Positions 44,583 through 54,547 are shown, counted from the stretch's first letter. The stretch is DNA of 64,000 nucleotides from Algirhabdus cladophorae (GCF_044772865.1 NZ_CP173029.1:558001-622000), one strand, 5' to 3'. The notes: generated by a model from the letters alone, not told the origin. Numbers and translations: made by a program.

Positions 44583-46403
44583 CTAGGCTGCTTGGTCCGA
44601 TTGCGCGCGGTTGGCTACGCTGTCGCCCACGTCAAAAAATGAGACAAGTGCCTTCAATTCCTGTGCTTCTTCGGCGAGGTTTTGGACGGCAACTGCGCTT
44701 TTGTCTGCAAGGGCAGCATTTTCATGTGTTTCGGCTTCCAACCCTCGCACGGTCACGCCCACATCCTTGACGTCTATGGCCTGGCTTTGGCTGGCAGAAG
44801 AGATTTGCGAGATTGCGGCGACGACCTTCTCTACGGACTTGCCAAGATCGGACAGGGTTTCGCTAGTGTCAGAGACAAGTTGATGGCCTTCATTGACGCT
44901 TTCTTGTCCCTTTTTGATCATTTGACCAATTTCAGTCGAAGCGTCGCTGGCTTGCATGGCTAGGGAACGCACTTCGCCTGCAACAACTGCAAAACCGCGA
45001 CCTGCTTCGCCCACGCGCGCGGCTTCTACGCTGGCATTTAATGATAACAGCTGGGTCTGAAAGGCGATGTCGTCAACCGAGCTGGTGATGTGCGAGATTT
45101 GTGAAGTGCTGTGCGTGGCCAGTTGCATCGCATCCATGGCGCCTTGGGCAATTTTCGCGCCTTTTGTAGCAACGGTTGAGGATTCCTTTGACAGGCTATC
45201 AGCCAAACCTGCGTTTTCGGCATTTTTATCAACAGTTTGCGCCATCTCGTTAAGCGTATTTGATATCACGCTCAGGCTTTTGGCCTGTTCTGATGCCCGT
45301 TGGGAGAGGCTATTTGAGTCAGCGCGCATTTGCTCTAACTCACTTTGAATATTGCAACCCGTTTCTTGGATGCGCCCTACCAAAGTGGCCAGTTGCGTGC
45401 CCATCGTGTTCCCGTTGCTCTGAAGTTCTGCAAATACGCCCAGAAACTGACCTTCCATGCGGACACTAAGATCGCCACTCGCTAACCCCCCCAGCATTTT
45501 GGAGGCCTCGGTGGTGGCAATTTCTACGTCTGCAAACACCTTGTTCAGGCAGGCGGCGATCGCGCGCAAATCATCCTGTTTTGCTGTCTGTGCGACCCGG
45601 GCCGATAGGTCGCCTTCTGAGGCGCGTAATGCAGCGGTGCGCAAGGAGGTTTGGAACATGTCCAATTCATTTTCCAGCATGATCGTGGCATCGCGGATCT
45701 GGCTGATTTCATTGCGAGGGCTTGTTTTCTGATCGCTCGCGGATCCGGCCATACTGCTCAGTTGAACCGCGATTTTCTTGGCAGAGGTCGCAATGCGGCG
45801 CCCGGTCCAAAGGGCAAACCCAAGTGCCACCACAATCAATAAAACAACGCCGCCCAGTGCCTTGTATAGACCATCCTTGAGGGCAAGAGATTCTGCTTGG
45901 GTAATGCGCACGGCATCTGCCTGTGCGAGGTCCATAATCGATAGACTCAACCGGTTTAGTTCAGAGCTATTTCGCGCCAAAAGCTCGTGGGTCGGGATTG
46001 TTTTGCCGGGGGTAAAGCCCAACGACACTCTTATGTTTTCAATCCACAGTTCTTTGGCATCAATGAGTTCTAGTGTAAGCTGGTCCATTTCAGGTGACAG
46101 AGATACCGATTGCAATTGTGTTACCTGTTCGGTGACATTTTCAGCGGTCTCGTCCAACTGGGTGGCTAGGGCTTGCATATCGGTCAGGCGGGTCATCGCC
46201 AGAGCGCCTTTGACGGCGGTGTCGGTTTCTTCAAGCAGCGCATCGATTGACCGCGTTAAATTGAGAGCTGCCAGTGATTTGCCGACGATAGCGTCCTTTG
46301 TGGTTGCCGCGTTCAAACCCATAAAGCCAATGAATATTGCGCCGATCAGCCCGGCTGCGGCCACGAACAAAACCGCGAAGAATATTTTTAATCGGATTGT
46401 CAT
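44583..46403 (-). CDS. Methyl-accepting chemotaxis protein
   Basis: A 606-residue receptor. Membrane helices at about 6-28 and 185-205 flank a periplasmic four-helix sensor domain (about 35-185). A HAMP region and the long coiled-coil signalling domain follow, with the hairpin QLLSLNASVEAARVGEAGRGFAVVAGEVRSLA. Its ATG overlaps the TGA of the di-heme peroxidase gene (46400-46403), so the two are translationally coupled. Signal ligand is unknown. Confidence 0.93.
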   Translation of the reverse strand: MTIRLKIFFAVLFVAAAGLIGAIFIGFMGLNAATTKDAIVGKSLAALNLTRSIDALLEETDTAVKGALAMTRLTDMQALATQLDETAENVTEQVTQLQSVSLSPEMDQLTLELIDAKELWIENIRVSLGFTPGKTIPTHELLARNSSELNRLSLSIMDLAQADAVRITQAESLALKDGLYKALGGVVLLIVVALGFALWTGRRIATSAKKIAVQLSSMAGSASDQKTSPRNEISQIRDATIMLENELDMFQTSLRTAALRASEGDLSARVAQTAKQDDLRAIAACLNKVFADVEIATTEASKMLGGLASGDLSVRMEGQFLGVFAELQSNGNTMGTQLATLVGRIQETGCNIQSELEQMRADSNSLSQRASEQAKSLSVISNTLNEMAQTVDKNAENAGLADSLSKESSTVATKGAKIAQGAMDAMQLATHSTSQISHITSSVDDIAFQTQLLSLNASVEAARVGEAGRGFAVVAGEVRSLAMQASDASTEIGQMIKKGQESVNEGHQLVSDTSETLSDLGKSVEKVVAAISQISSASQSQAIDVKDVGVTVRGLEAETHENAALADKSAVAVQNLAEEAQELKALVSFFDVGDSVANRAQSDQAA

Positions 46404-47410
46404 TTGTGAACGCAATTTGCTGGAAGAATAGGCGTGAGAACGTCTGTTTGTTCCTCGGTCAGAGTATTTAAAAAGACGATCACATCCTGAACGTCCTGAT
46501 CGGATAACTCGAGGCTGGACATCTGCGGGCTAAGCGAGGGGCGCGGGGCACCGCCGCCTGCATAGTGCAGCACGACCTCTTCCAGTGTGTCCAACTGGCC
46601 GGCGTGCATGTAAGGCGCACGTAAGGCGATGTTGCGCAGACCCGGCGTTTTGTAGGCAAATTGCATCATTGGATTATCAGGTTCCAAGGCACCACGCCCC
46701 ACATCATCCGTCACCAAACCGATGTCATGAAAGGCATTGTCGGTCATATTCCAACCGATATGGCAGCTGGCGCATTCGCCTCGACCTGTAAATACGTCAA
46801 ACCCACGCTTTGCCTGTTCGCTGATGGCGTTTTCATCCCCGTCGATCCACCGATCAAACGGCGACCAGCCAGACACCACAGTGCGCTCAAAGGTGGCGAT
46901 TGCATCTAGGATTGTTTCCTGCGTCAGGCCGTCGTTTGGAAAAATGCGATTGAAGGCTGAGACGTATTCTTCGACCTGGTTAAGGCGGGTAAGAACCTGA
47001 TCAAAGGTTGCGTTCATCTCTACAGCGGCGGTGATCGGCCCGGCGGCCTGTTCTTCCAGAGTTTGGGCGCGACCGTCCCAGAACAACGGTTCGATCCACG
47101 CGCTGTTGATCATCGTCGGGGCATGACGGCCTAGTGGGGTGTTTGCCGCACCAACAGCTAGATCAACGGGGGTTTCCCAACGAAAAGACGGATTGTGGCA
47201 ACTGGCGCAACTCATGTTTTGTGCGCCAGAAAGGCGCGGGTCAAAAAACAGCATTTTGCCCAAAGTTGCCTTTTCCAAACTGTAAGGCGCATTCGGTGGG
47301 AAAGGGATTGTGAGAGGGCGTTCAAACGAGGATTTGATTGCATCGGACACAGCGCCGAGGGCTGCGGTTCCAATTCCAAAACAAAGTAGGGCTAAGGCAT
47401 ATAGGCGCAT
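46400..47410 (-). CDS. Di-heme cytochrome c peroxidase (MauG/CCP family)
   Basis: A 336-residue periplasmic protein from the ATG at 47410 (an ATG at 47419 is also in frame). It has a signal peptide, and two heme-binding CASCH motifs near residues 68-72 and about 211-215. Typical segments GKMLFFDPRLSGAQNMSCASCH, WDGRAQTLEEQAAGP and YKTPGLRNIALRAPYMHAG are present. The enzyme reduces hydrogen peroxide using two c-type hemes, or oxidises a partner in the MauG branch. It is coupled to the chemotaxis receptor downstream. Confidence 0.92.
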   Translation of the reverse strand: MRLYALALLCFGIGTAALGAVSDAIKSSFERPLTIPFPPNAPYSLEKATLGKMLFFDPRLSGAQNMSCASCHNPSFRWETPVDLAVGAANTPLGRHAPTMINSAWIEPLFWDGRAQTLEEQAAGPITAAVEMNATFDQVLTRLNQVEEYVSAFNRIFPNDGLTQETILDAIATFERTVVSGWSPFDRWIDGDENAISEQAKRGFDVFTGRGECASCHIGWNMTDNAFHDIGLVTDDVGRGALEPDNPMMQFAYKTPGLRNIALRAPYMHAGQLDTLEEVVLHYAGGGAPRPSLSPQMSSLELSDQDVQDVIVFLNTLTEEQTDVLTPILPANCVHK

Positions 47411-47855
47411 TATAGGCATCCCGAGGCAAATGGTACCCCAAGAAATAACGGACAGATCTTTCGGCTTTCTTAGGCGGATCAAAAATAGGTCAAATCTTTT
47501 GCCTAAATTTGTTTGTATTTGCGGAAAAAGACCTTCGGATGCGCATCAAACCTTTGCGCAGAGGATATGGTCAAGCGGCTGAATTCTTCAATTATCCCAG
47601 CCAAAAATTCCTGCATAGAGTGATTCGATACTTACAAATACACGCCTAGTTTGTGTCCTTGCGCCTTGGAATATTTCGAAAAATAGCGACCCGATGGACT
47701 GGTTTTCCCAAGATATTTCTTTCGGCATGACAATGCTTTAGGTTGAGTTTAGGCGAAATTCTGCAACCCTAGCTTGGCGAAAATGCAAACATCGCGTAGC
47801 GTTAACACATATTTAAGACTTACATTTTGACACAGATAAAAGGCGGGCAGTTATT
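47411..47855. promoter_or_regulatory. Intergenic region between divergent transcription units
   Basis: This 445-bp gap separates the di-heme peroxidase (minus) from the SGNH/trypsin gene (plus). It is clearly more AT-rich than its neighbours and shows no ORF with a ribosome binding site. It must contain promoters in both directions; I could not find a convincing paired -35/-10. A TTGACA at 47827-47832 lies too close to the start codon to be used as the sole promoter. Confidence 0.5.
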
Positions 47856-50450
47856 ATGGCCGATGGTATTTTGTCTCCTCTTGCGTACAGCGATTTATTG
47901 GATCGCCTCACGGATCCTGACAGCGATCTGGACCACTATTTCCAGTATTTGCTTGAGTTCCAGCCCGCAGGTGAACTGGTGCCGGACCTGCACCCCAATC
48001 CCCTCTTTGTCACAGATATCCCCCCTCGATTGGAAGGTGGGATTGGCATGGGTTTGGCCAATGCGATTATGCGCAGTCGCCGCCACAAAGCCTACCGCAA
48101 ACGCATCCGCAAAGGTTGGACGGGCCACCGGATTGTCTCGGAAGGGGACAGTTGGTTTCAGTATCCCACGCAGCTGAAAGACATCATTGATCACTTGATG
48201 GTGGATCATGCGATCCTGAGCCTTGGGGCAGCAGGGGACGAGTTGAAAGACATCCAGCGTCAGCGGGAAATTTTGGTCAACTTACAGGCCGAAGATGCAT
48301 CAGCGCTGTTGTTGTCGGGGGGCGGCAATGACCTGTTTGCCAATGGCCAGTTGGGCCAGTTGGTCGAAGAACCGTTTGAAGGCGCCACAGCCGAGGATCT
48401 GGTGGGCGATGCGTGCAATGCGTTCTTGCGCCAGATCTTTGGCCGTTTTTTGGCGGTCTTTACCCGTGTTCATTCCGCGTTACCCCATGTGCATATTTTG
48501 GTGCATGGGTATGGTCCTGCCTTTCCAAGTGGCGGCGACTGGATCGAAAAACCACTCACGGACCGCGGCGTCGCGCCAGACATTCAGCATGATGTTGTCA
48601 AATTGATCCTAAAACGGTTCAATGCTGGTCTGGCGCGGCTGGCCAAACGATCAGAATTTCACGGAAAGATCGCGCATTTGGATGTCACAGATATCGGCAC
48701 CAAACGCAGCGATTGGCATGACGAGATCCATTTGAACGGCCCAAATGCCGCCAAGGTTGCCAGCAGGTTTCGCACAGAATTGGCAAAACGATTGGGGGCG
48801 CCATCGGTCGAACGTGGTGTCGCTCTGGATGCGACCGACACCGTGGTGCATCAGGCGCAGACCCTGTCGGCATTGGATGATGCGACCCTGCTGCAAGAGC
48901 TGGATCTGCGCGTCGCACTCATTGAGATGGATCCGTCTGTGGCCAATGAGGTGCAGCTGGCGCCTCTTGCGTTGGGCCGTGCCGCTCCTGAGATTGGGCT
49001 TGCCTCCTTGCGCGATGCGACCCACCGTTTGATCCGCAATGCGCAGATGGATTTGCGCGATGTGATCTGTGGCGGCAGGCCGGAAACAGCGATTGAGCGG
49101 GCCATTGTTGAAGCGATCGACAAGGGAAAATTCGGTTTGGCCGGTGTGATTGCAGCGTGGTTGGTGCAAAGGGCCGTGGCGGTGCCTGCGGTTTTGGCCA
49201 GTGCATTAGGGGCGTGGCTGGCGGGCAAAGTGATTGCCTTGGGCACGCAGCATCTGTGTTCGATTTGGCAGCCCGACGGGGCCAGCGCCCCAGCGGTAAT
49301 TGGCGGCGCAATCGAGACATCTGCGGCCACCGTCGGTGAATTGCGCGCCCGGTTTGAAACCCCGGCAGGGCAGGGTGATTTTTCAGCCGATGGGCAAAAG
49401 GGGCGTTTGGCCCAATTGGATCATGATTTGGCCAAGGATGTGGTCGAGGCGCCACGCGTTCCTGTGGATGCCTTGGGGGCCAGCCGTTTTCGCAAAAACG
49501 CGGCAACGATTTACGCGATGCTGGGCGGTGAAGCGGACGATGTGCCATTGGAACCTGCGCAATTTGGCACGGCCGAAGCGATGGTGATGATAGACGGCAG
49601 CCGCTGTGCCCCCTATGTGCGCGACGGTTTTGTGGACCTCAGCGATCCCAAGATTATCGCCAGTGGGTTTTTGGACAAGATCACCCAGCATGAGGCCAGT
49701 ATTCGCGCCCTCACCGCCGCGTCGGGTCGGATCATTCGGGGGCCGGACAGATCCGCAAACCAAGTGTTTGGGTCGGCGTGGATGCTGCCGGATGGGCGTG
49801 TGGCCACGGCCCGGCATGTGTTGGAAGCAATGGCCATCGAGTCTGCCGGAAAATGGTTTTTCAAAGATATCTTTTATGTGGATTTCGCCGTTGAAGCGGA
49901 TCGTGACATCCAACCTAAGGCTGTGTTTCGCATTGCAGAGGTGGCATGGGCCGGACCGGACGAGATCGCAGGCCAAGTGATCCCCAGTCATTTGGATGCC
50001 GCGATCTTGACCTTGGTGCCTGACGATGCGCGCGCCTTTCCAGACCCCGTGCCTGTGACGGCGGCAACCCAAGCCCTGGCGTCTTTGGACGAGGGTTGGT
50101 TTATCAATGTGGGCCATCCCGCACAGCCCTTTGGGTCATGGTTGGTCGACACGGACGATGGCAGCGACAAAACGATTTCCAAATCGCTGGTCCATGCTCT
50201 GATTGGTGACAAATTTGGCGTAAAACGTCTTTCGCCGGGACGGATCCAATTCAAACCGGGGATGTTCCCGGACGATACGGAAACCAAACATATCTTCACA
50301 CATGATGCGACGACGTTGGGAGGGTCTTCGGGGTCGGCTTTGATGAGCATGGATCCAAACGCATCTATTCTAGGACTGCATTTTGCAGGCCTCTTTGGGA
50401 CGCGCAATTATGCTCATTTCGTTACCAAAATCAGCGAAAGCTGGCGTTGA
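47856..50450 (+). CDS. SGNH hydrolase fused to a trypsin-like serine protease
   Basis: An 864-residue protein with two catalytic domains. Residues about 90-310 form an SGNH esterase/lipase: GDSW with Ser99 (block I), GGGND (155-159, block III) and DEIH (289-292, the Asp-His pair). The middle (about 320-560) is helical, with a hydrophobic stretch near 429-462. Residues about 640-864 are a chymotrypsin-fold protease: His about 654 in ARHVLEAM, Asp about 714 in HLDAAILTL and Ser about 824 in GGSSGSAL. No signal peptide is visible. The fusion is not one I know. Two further degradative proteins follow in the same direction. Confidence 0.85.
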   Translation: MADGILSPLAYSDLLDRLTDPDSDLDHYFQYLLEFQPAGELVPDLHPNPLFVTDIPPRLEGGIGMGLANAIMRSRRHKAYRKRIRKGWTGHRIVSEGDSWFQYPTQLKDIIDHLMVDHAILSLGAAGDELKDIQRQREILVNLQAEDASALLLSGGGNDLFANGQLGQLVEEPFEGATAEDLVGDACNAFLRQIFGRFLAVFTRVHSALPHVHILVHGYGPAFPSGGDWIEKPLTDRGVAPDIQHDVVKLILKRFNAGLARLAKRSEFHGKIAHLDVTDIGTKRSDWHDEIHLNGPNAAKVASRFRTELAKRLGAPSVERGVALDATDTVVHQAQTLSALDDATLLQELDLRVALIEMDPSVANEVQLAPLALGRAAPEIGLASLRDATHRLIRNAQMDLRDVICGGRPETAIERAIVEAIDKGKFGLAGVIAAWLVQRAVAVPAVLASALGAWLAGKVIALGTQHLCSIWQPDGASAPAVIGGAIETSAATVGELRARFETPAGQGDFSADGQKGRLAQLDHDLAKDVVEAPRVPVDALGASRFRKNAATIYAMLGGEADDVPLEPAQFGTAEAMVMIDGSRCAPYVRDGFVDLSDPKIIASGFLDKITQHEASIRALTAASGRIIRGPDRSANQVFGSAWMLPDGRVATARHVLEAMAIESAGKWFFKDIFYVDFAVEADRDIQPKAVFRIAEVAWAGPDEIAGQVIPSHLDAAILTLVPDDARAFPDPVPVTAATQALASLDEGWFINVGHPAQPFGSWLVDTDDGSDKTISKSLVHALIGDKFGVKRLSPGRIQFKPGMFPDDTETKHIFTHDATTLGGSSGSALMSMDPNASILGLHFAGLFGTRNYAHFVTKISESWR

Positions 50451-50478
50451 CATTCGAATAGGGAAGGGTGTCATCACG

Positions 50479-50496
50479 CCGCCAATTTTCCGGCGG
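50479..50496 (+). terminator. Short hairpin between the fusion protein and the peroxidase gene
   Basis: CCGCC and GGCGG form a 5-bp stem with an 8-nt AT-rich loop, followed by TTTA. It is weak and may act as an attenuator or mRNA-stabilising hairpin rather than a full terminator. Confidence 0.3.
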
Positions 50497-50533
50497 TTTA
50501 CTATTGAAAACAGACCTTTAAAGGAGGAATTCC

Positions 50534-52432
50534 ATGTTATTTTCACTTGGACACGGACAGCATATCATTTTGCCAAAGGACGGCGAAACAGAGAGCAATA
50601 TCATCCCGGATGCCACCAAACGCGTCTCGGCAGTGGCACCGGGGGCGAACCTTTCCGGTGTTGCAAAAAGCGGCGTTGAAGCGGGATTGTCTGGCTCGGA
50701 TGCGCAAAGCTTTGGCTACATGTTTCCGGATGCAGATGGCACGCCGGGCGACGATCCAGCAACGGTCAACGCGTTAAAGGCGCTGGCCGATGCGATGACC
50801 GAAGCGGCAGGTGATCCGGCTGGGGCAAACGGTGACCACGCCCCGATTTTTACCTACTTCGGACAGTTTATCGATCATGATATCACGGCCAACACGGACC
50901 GCGATGCACCGCAACCCAACCCGATCTCGGAAATGACTGGTGCGATTGTGCCGCCGCTAGACCGCGCGGACGTGGTGAGCAATATCGTTAATCTGCGCAA
51001 TGGATCGCTGCGGTTGGACAGCCTTTATGGCAACGGACCAACGGACACGCCCTTTACCATCAAAGTACGTGCGGCCCTGCGCGATCCTGCGGATCAGGCC
51101 AAGATGCGTTTGGGCACAGTTGCCCCGTCCCCGGGCGATTTGATCCCGCTGCCAGCTGACGGCATGGCGGATCTGCCGCGCTTGGGGGAGATGATCGATG
51201 ATCCTGCCTCTGGCCTGTCTGAGGCCGATATCGATGCGCTGCCTGACGGTGAGTTTAAAGAAGGTTTGAAAAAGGACGGCCAAGTCAATCGTGCGCGGGC
51301 CATGATTGGCGATGGGCGCAATGACGAGAACCTTTTGGTGGCGCAATTACATCTGGCGTTTTTGCGGTTTCACAATGCGGTCGCCACCTCATTGGAGGGC
51401 AGCATTGCCGATGCAGATGACCGGTTTGTTGAGGCCCAGCGGGTCACGACGCTGATCTACCAATGGCTGGTGGTAAATGTGTATTTGCCCAAAATGTGCC
51501 AGCCTTCGGTGGTTGATGGGGTCAAGGCGGCAGGTGCGCCCTTGTACAAAGCGTTCCGCGCGCGCGTGGCCAGCAGTGCGGCCGAACTGCCCCTGCCACT
51601 GGAATTTTCCGTGTCAGCCTTTCGGTTTGGCCATTCCATGGTACGGGCCGAATATGATCACAACAGCAATTTCGGTCGTCCGGGCACGTTCAAACCGCGC
51701 GCCAGCTTCCTTGATCTGTTTTCGTTTACGGGGGGTGATAATCTGGGCATGACCTCCATCGGGCAGAGCTTTGACCGCTTGCCTTCGAACTGGGTGATCG
51801 ACTGGAGCCGTTTTGCCAAGGATGCCCCGGACGAAGGTGATCATCGCGCGCGCCGGATCGATACCAAACTGGCCCCGCCTTTGACGGATATGTTCAAGGA
51901 AAGCAGTGCTGGCGGCGATTTGCAGCGTATTTTGCGGCATTTGGCGGAACGCAACCTGCGGCGTGGCCATCGTTTGAACATCCCAACCGGACAGGGGGCA
52001 GTGGCGGCGATCAATGCCTTTGATGCAGGCGAAGGTGCAGCCATTGAAACTGCGATTTATCAAGTGGCCTACAACGATGATGTGCCGGATATGCCTGCCC
52101 CTGAGGTGCAAGAGGGCCTTGAGGTGTTGTCTGAGGCTGCCCTGAACATCGGCCCTGCAGGACAGGCATTGCAGGACGGGAATATGCTGTCAGCGACGCC
52201 GTTGTGGTTCTATTTACTGCGCGAGGCTGAGGCCAGTGCGGGTGATACCCTTGGGCCATTGGGCAGTCGAATTGTTGCGGAAACCTTGATTGGTTTGGTG
52301 ATCGAGGATGCGGCCTCTTATTGGCACGAGGGTGCCGGCGATGGCAGTTGGACCCCTGCGCAAACGCCTGTGGGAGGGGCTGCGATCACTGATATGCCAG
52401 CCTTGCTAAAGGCCGCGGGACTGATGGCGTAA
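50534..52432 (+). CDS. Animal-type heme peroxidase
   Basis: A 632-residue member of the peroxidase-cyclooxygenase superfamily. The distal site is FGQFIDHDIT with Gln111 and His115, Asp116 following; the catalytic Arg-Glu pair is in DGRNDENLLVAQLHLAFLRFHN; the proximal heme His is about 367 in FRFGHSMVR. No signal peptide is seen. The ATG has a full AAGGAGG seven bases before it, the strongest ribosome binding site in the cluster. Bacterial members can oxidise halides or cross-link proteins. It lies between a protease fusion and a cysteine protease. Confidence 0.93.
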   Translation: MLFSLGHGQHIILPKDGETESNIIPDATKRVSAVAPGANLSGVAKSGVEAGLSGSDAQSFGYMFPDADGTPGDDPATVNALKALADAMTEAAGDPAGANGDHAPIFTYFGQFIDHDITANTDRDAPQPNPISEMTGAIVPPLDRADVVSNIVNLRNGSLRLDSLYGNGPTDTPFTIKVRAALRDPADQAKMRLGTVAPSPGDLIPLPADGMADLPRLGEMIDDPASGLSEADIDALPDGEFKEGLKKDGQVNRARAMIGDGRNDENLLVAQLHLAFLRFHNAVATSLEGSIADADDRFVEAQRVTTLIYQWLVVNVYLPKMCQPSVVDGVKAAGAPLYKAFRARVASSAAELPLPLEFSVSAFRFGHSMVRAEYDHNSNFGRPGTFKPRASFLDLFSFTGGDNLGMTSIGQSFDRLPSNWVIDWSRFAKDAPDEGDHRARRIDTKLAPPLTDMFKESSAGGDLQRILRHLAERNLRRGHRLNIPTGQGAVAAINAFDAGEGAAIETAIYQVAYNDDVPDMPAPEVQEGLEVLSEAALNIGPAGQALQDGNMLSATPLWFYLLREAEASAGDTLGPLGSRIVAETLIGLVIEDAASYWHEGAGDGSWTPAQTPVGGAAITDMPALLKAAGLMA

Positions 52433-52454
52433 GCGATTGAATTTCCAAAGAAAT

Positions 52455-52482
52455 GGCATTGGCTACAAGAGTGGCCAATGCC
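52455..52482 (+). promoter_or_regulatory. Inverted repeat enclosing the start codon of the papain-like gene
   Basis: GGCATTGGC (52455-52463) and GCCAATGCC (52474-52482) pair over nine bases with a ten-base loop. The ATG at 52478-52480 lies in the right arm, so this hairpin would hide the start codon in mRNA. It could limit translation until upstream ribosomes or a factor opens it. Confidence 0.45.
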
Positions 52483-54397
52483 TGTCCCTACAGTAGATAC
52501 TTACGAAAATGATGACGAAGACATGGTAAAGAAACAGACTTTGACGGCGGCGGATGCGGTGCGTGCCTTGCCCGTCAATCGCGATGTGATCGACTTGCGA
52601 GATCGCTATTATGTGCCGTCTTTGGTACCTTTGCGGGCCGATGTGGTGCCCAACCATACTGATCTGAACATAAGGGATCAATTTGACGAAGGGGCCTGTA
52701 CCGGATTTGCCTTGGCTGCGGTGGTTGATTGTCAGCGCCGCCGCGAAGGCCTGCCAGGACATGTGAGCACCCGCATGCTGTTTGAAATGGCGCGCCTACA
52801 TGATGATTTGCCCGACCCTGAAGCGGCGGGATCAACGTTGCGTGGTGCGCTCAAGGGCTTTTTCCATAACGGTGTGTGTGATGAGGTGGATGCCCCCTAC
52901 CTGTTGGGGGCAGATGCGACGGGCTGGGATTTGGACATTGAGACTGCTCACAAAGCGCGCGATGTGACTTTGGGGTCCTATTTCCGGCTCAATCACGAGA
53001 TCAACGACTACCACGCAGCCATCAACGAAGCCGGGGCAGTGATCGCTTCGGGCAAAATTCATGCCGGTTGGGCGCGTCCCAAAAACGGTGTGATCAAACG
53101 CAGCAGTCGGATCGAGGGCGGCCATGCCTTTGCCATCGTCGGCTACACCCGTGATGGCTTTTTGGTCCAAAACTCGTGGGGCCCGCGGTGGGGCGGATTT
53201 CAGAATATGCCGGGCGTTGCTTTGTGGAGTTATGAGGATTGGTTTGAGCATGTGGAGGATGCATGGGTGTTACGGTTGGCTGTATCTTCACCCAGTGCGT
53301 TTGACGTCAAATATGCCCGCAATCACGCGATGTTTCGAGACGCCAAAGTCGCAGCATCGGCCTTTGCCCCGCGGCGTCAGGATATCCACGGGCATTTTAT
53401 GCATCTTGATGATGGGCAGTTTGTCAGCCGTGGTCGCTACACGCAAAACAAAGCCTCACTAGATGAGACGGCCAAACTGATTAAATCCGGTGGCACAGGC
53501 CGCAACGAGACGCCGGACTATCGCCATTTGCTGATTTTTGCCCATGGCGCGTTGAGCAACAAAACCGCTGTGGCCAAGCGGATCCGCGCGTGGTCGAAAG
53601 TCTATAAGAAAAACGGGATCTATCCGATCCACATCATGTGGGAAACTGGATTTAACAGTGATGTGGTGGATGTCTTTTATGATCTGTTGTTCAAGACCCG
53701 CAATTTGATGGGGGAGGACGCAGATCACACCGATGCCCGTCTCGAGGAAATGGCAGGGCCTTTGGGGCGCAAACTGTGGCGCGATCTCAAGGTCACCTCT
53801 GGTCTGACCTTTGCCCCGGGCACCCAAGGCGGCGAGGGTATACGTGATTTGGTCAAAGCGGCCCGGCAGGCGCCCGAGCTGCAAGTGCATTTCGCCAGCG
53901 CCAGTGCCGGTGTGCTGTTGCTTGCGGAACTGGCCGATGTGATGCAGCAACTGAAGGTGCCACTGGCCAGTGCCAACGTGATGGCGCCAGCGTGCAACCT
54001 TGATCATTACAACAATCGGATCCGGCCCCATCTGGGGCAGACCATCCAACACTTGTATCAATACAGTCTGATCGATCAGCGCGAATGTGCGGACACGTTG
54101 GATATCTATTCCAAGTCATTGCTTTATTTGGTGTCCAACGCGCTAGAGCCGCAAAAGGGCACTCCGATGCTTGGGATGGAAACCGGTTTGCAGGCTTTGG
54201 CGGGGCCTGATCTGGACGGTTTGCCAGCGCAGCACTCGGTGTATTTTGCGGGACGGGACCGTAAGCAAACTGATGCCAAATCCCACACGGGGCTGGACCG
54301 TGACCTCAAGACAATGAACCATATTTTGCAGACAATCGTGGGCGGGCAAACCGGTGGTGTTCAGGCGTTTTCCCAAGGCCATATGCAGGGGTATTAG
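52478..54397 (+). CDS. Papain-like (C1) cysteine protease with a C-terminal hydrolase-like domain
   Basis: A 639-residue protein. The N-terminal half is a papain-fold protease: Gln68 and Cys74 in RDQFDEGACTGFALA, His about 215 in IEGGHAFAIVGY and Asn about 231 in VQNSWGPRWGG. The C-terminal part (about 345-600) has LLIFAHGALSN and later a nucleophile-elbow-like HFASASAGVLLLAEL, suggesting an alpha/beta-hydrolase fold, though the elbow is atypical. There is no signal peptide. The start lies in a hairpin; a second ATG at 52523 would avoid it but has poor ribosome binding. It is the last gene of the cluster. Confidence 0.85.
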   Translation: MPVPTVDTYENDDEDMVKKQTLTAADAVRALPVNRDVIDLRDRYYVPSLVPLRADVVPNHTDLNIRDQFDEGACTGFALAAVVDCQRRREGLPGHVSTRMLFEMARLHDDLPDPEAAGSTLRGALKGFFHNGVCDEVDAPYLLGADATGWDLDIETAHKARDVTLGSYFRLNHEINDYHAAINEAGAVIASGKIHAGWARPKNGVIKRSSRIEGGHAFAIVGYTRDGFLVQNSWGPRWGGFQNMPGVALWSYEDWFEHVEDAWVLRLAVSSPSAFDVKYARNHAMFRDAKVAASAFAPRRQDIHGHFMHLDDGQFVSRGRYTQNKASLDETAKLIKSGGTGRNETPDYRHLLIFAHGALSNKTAVAKRIRAWSKVYKKNGIYPIHIMWETGFNSDVVDVFYDLLFKTRNLMGEDADHTDARLEEMAGPLGRKLWRDLKVTSGLTFAPGTQGGEGIRDLVKAARQAPELQVHFASASAGVLLLAELADVMQQLKVPLASANVMAPACNLDHYNNRIRPHLGQTIQHLYQYSLIDQRECADTLDIYSKSLLYLVSNALEPQKGTPMLGMETGLQALAGPDLDGLPAQHSVYFAGRDRKQTDAKSHTGLDRDLKTMNHILQTIVGGQTGGVQAFSQGHMQGY

Positions 54398-54547
54398 GCC
54401 TGCTGGGGCCGGATGCAGTGCCTTTAAAATTGGCGTTTGCCTGTGATTGCACGGCTTTCTAGGTGTTTGCTTGTATTTACGGCTACACAGTCTGAGGTTG
54501 TGCCTTTACGCTGCTGGTAATTCAGCGCGAATGGAGTGCGGTATCCC

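Noticed and set aside
47827..47856. TTGACA followed after 18 bp by TTATTA before the fusion gene
   Set aside because: The -10 would overlap the start codon, leaving no room for a leader.
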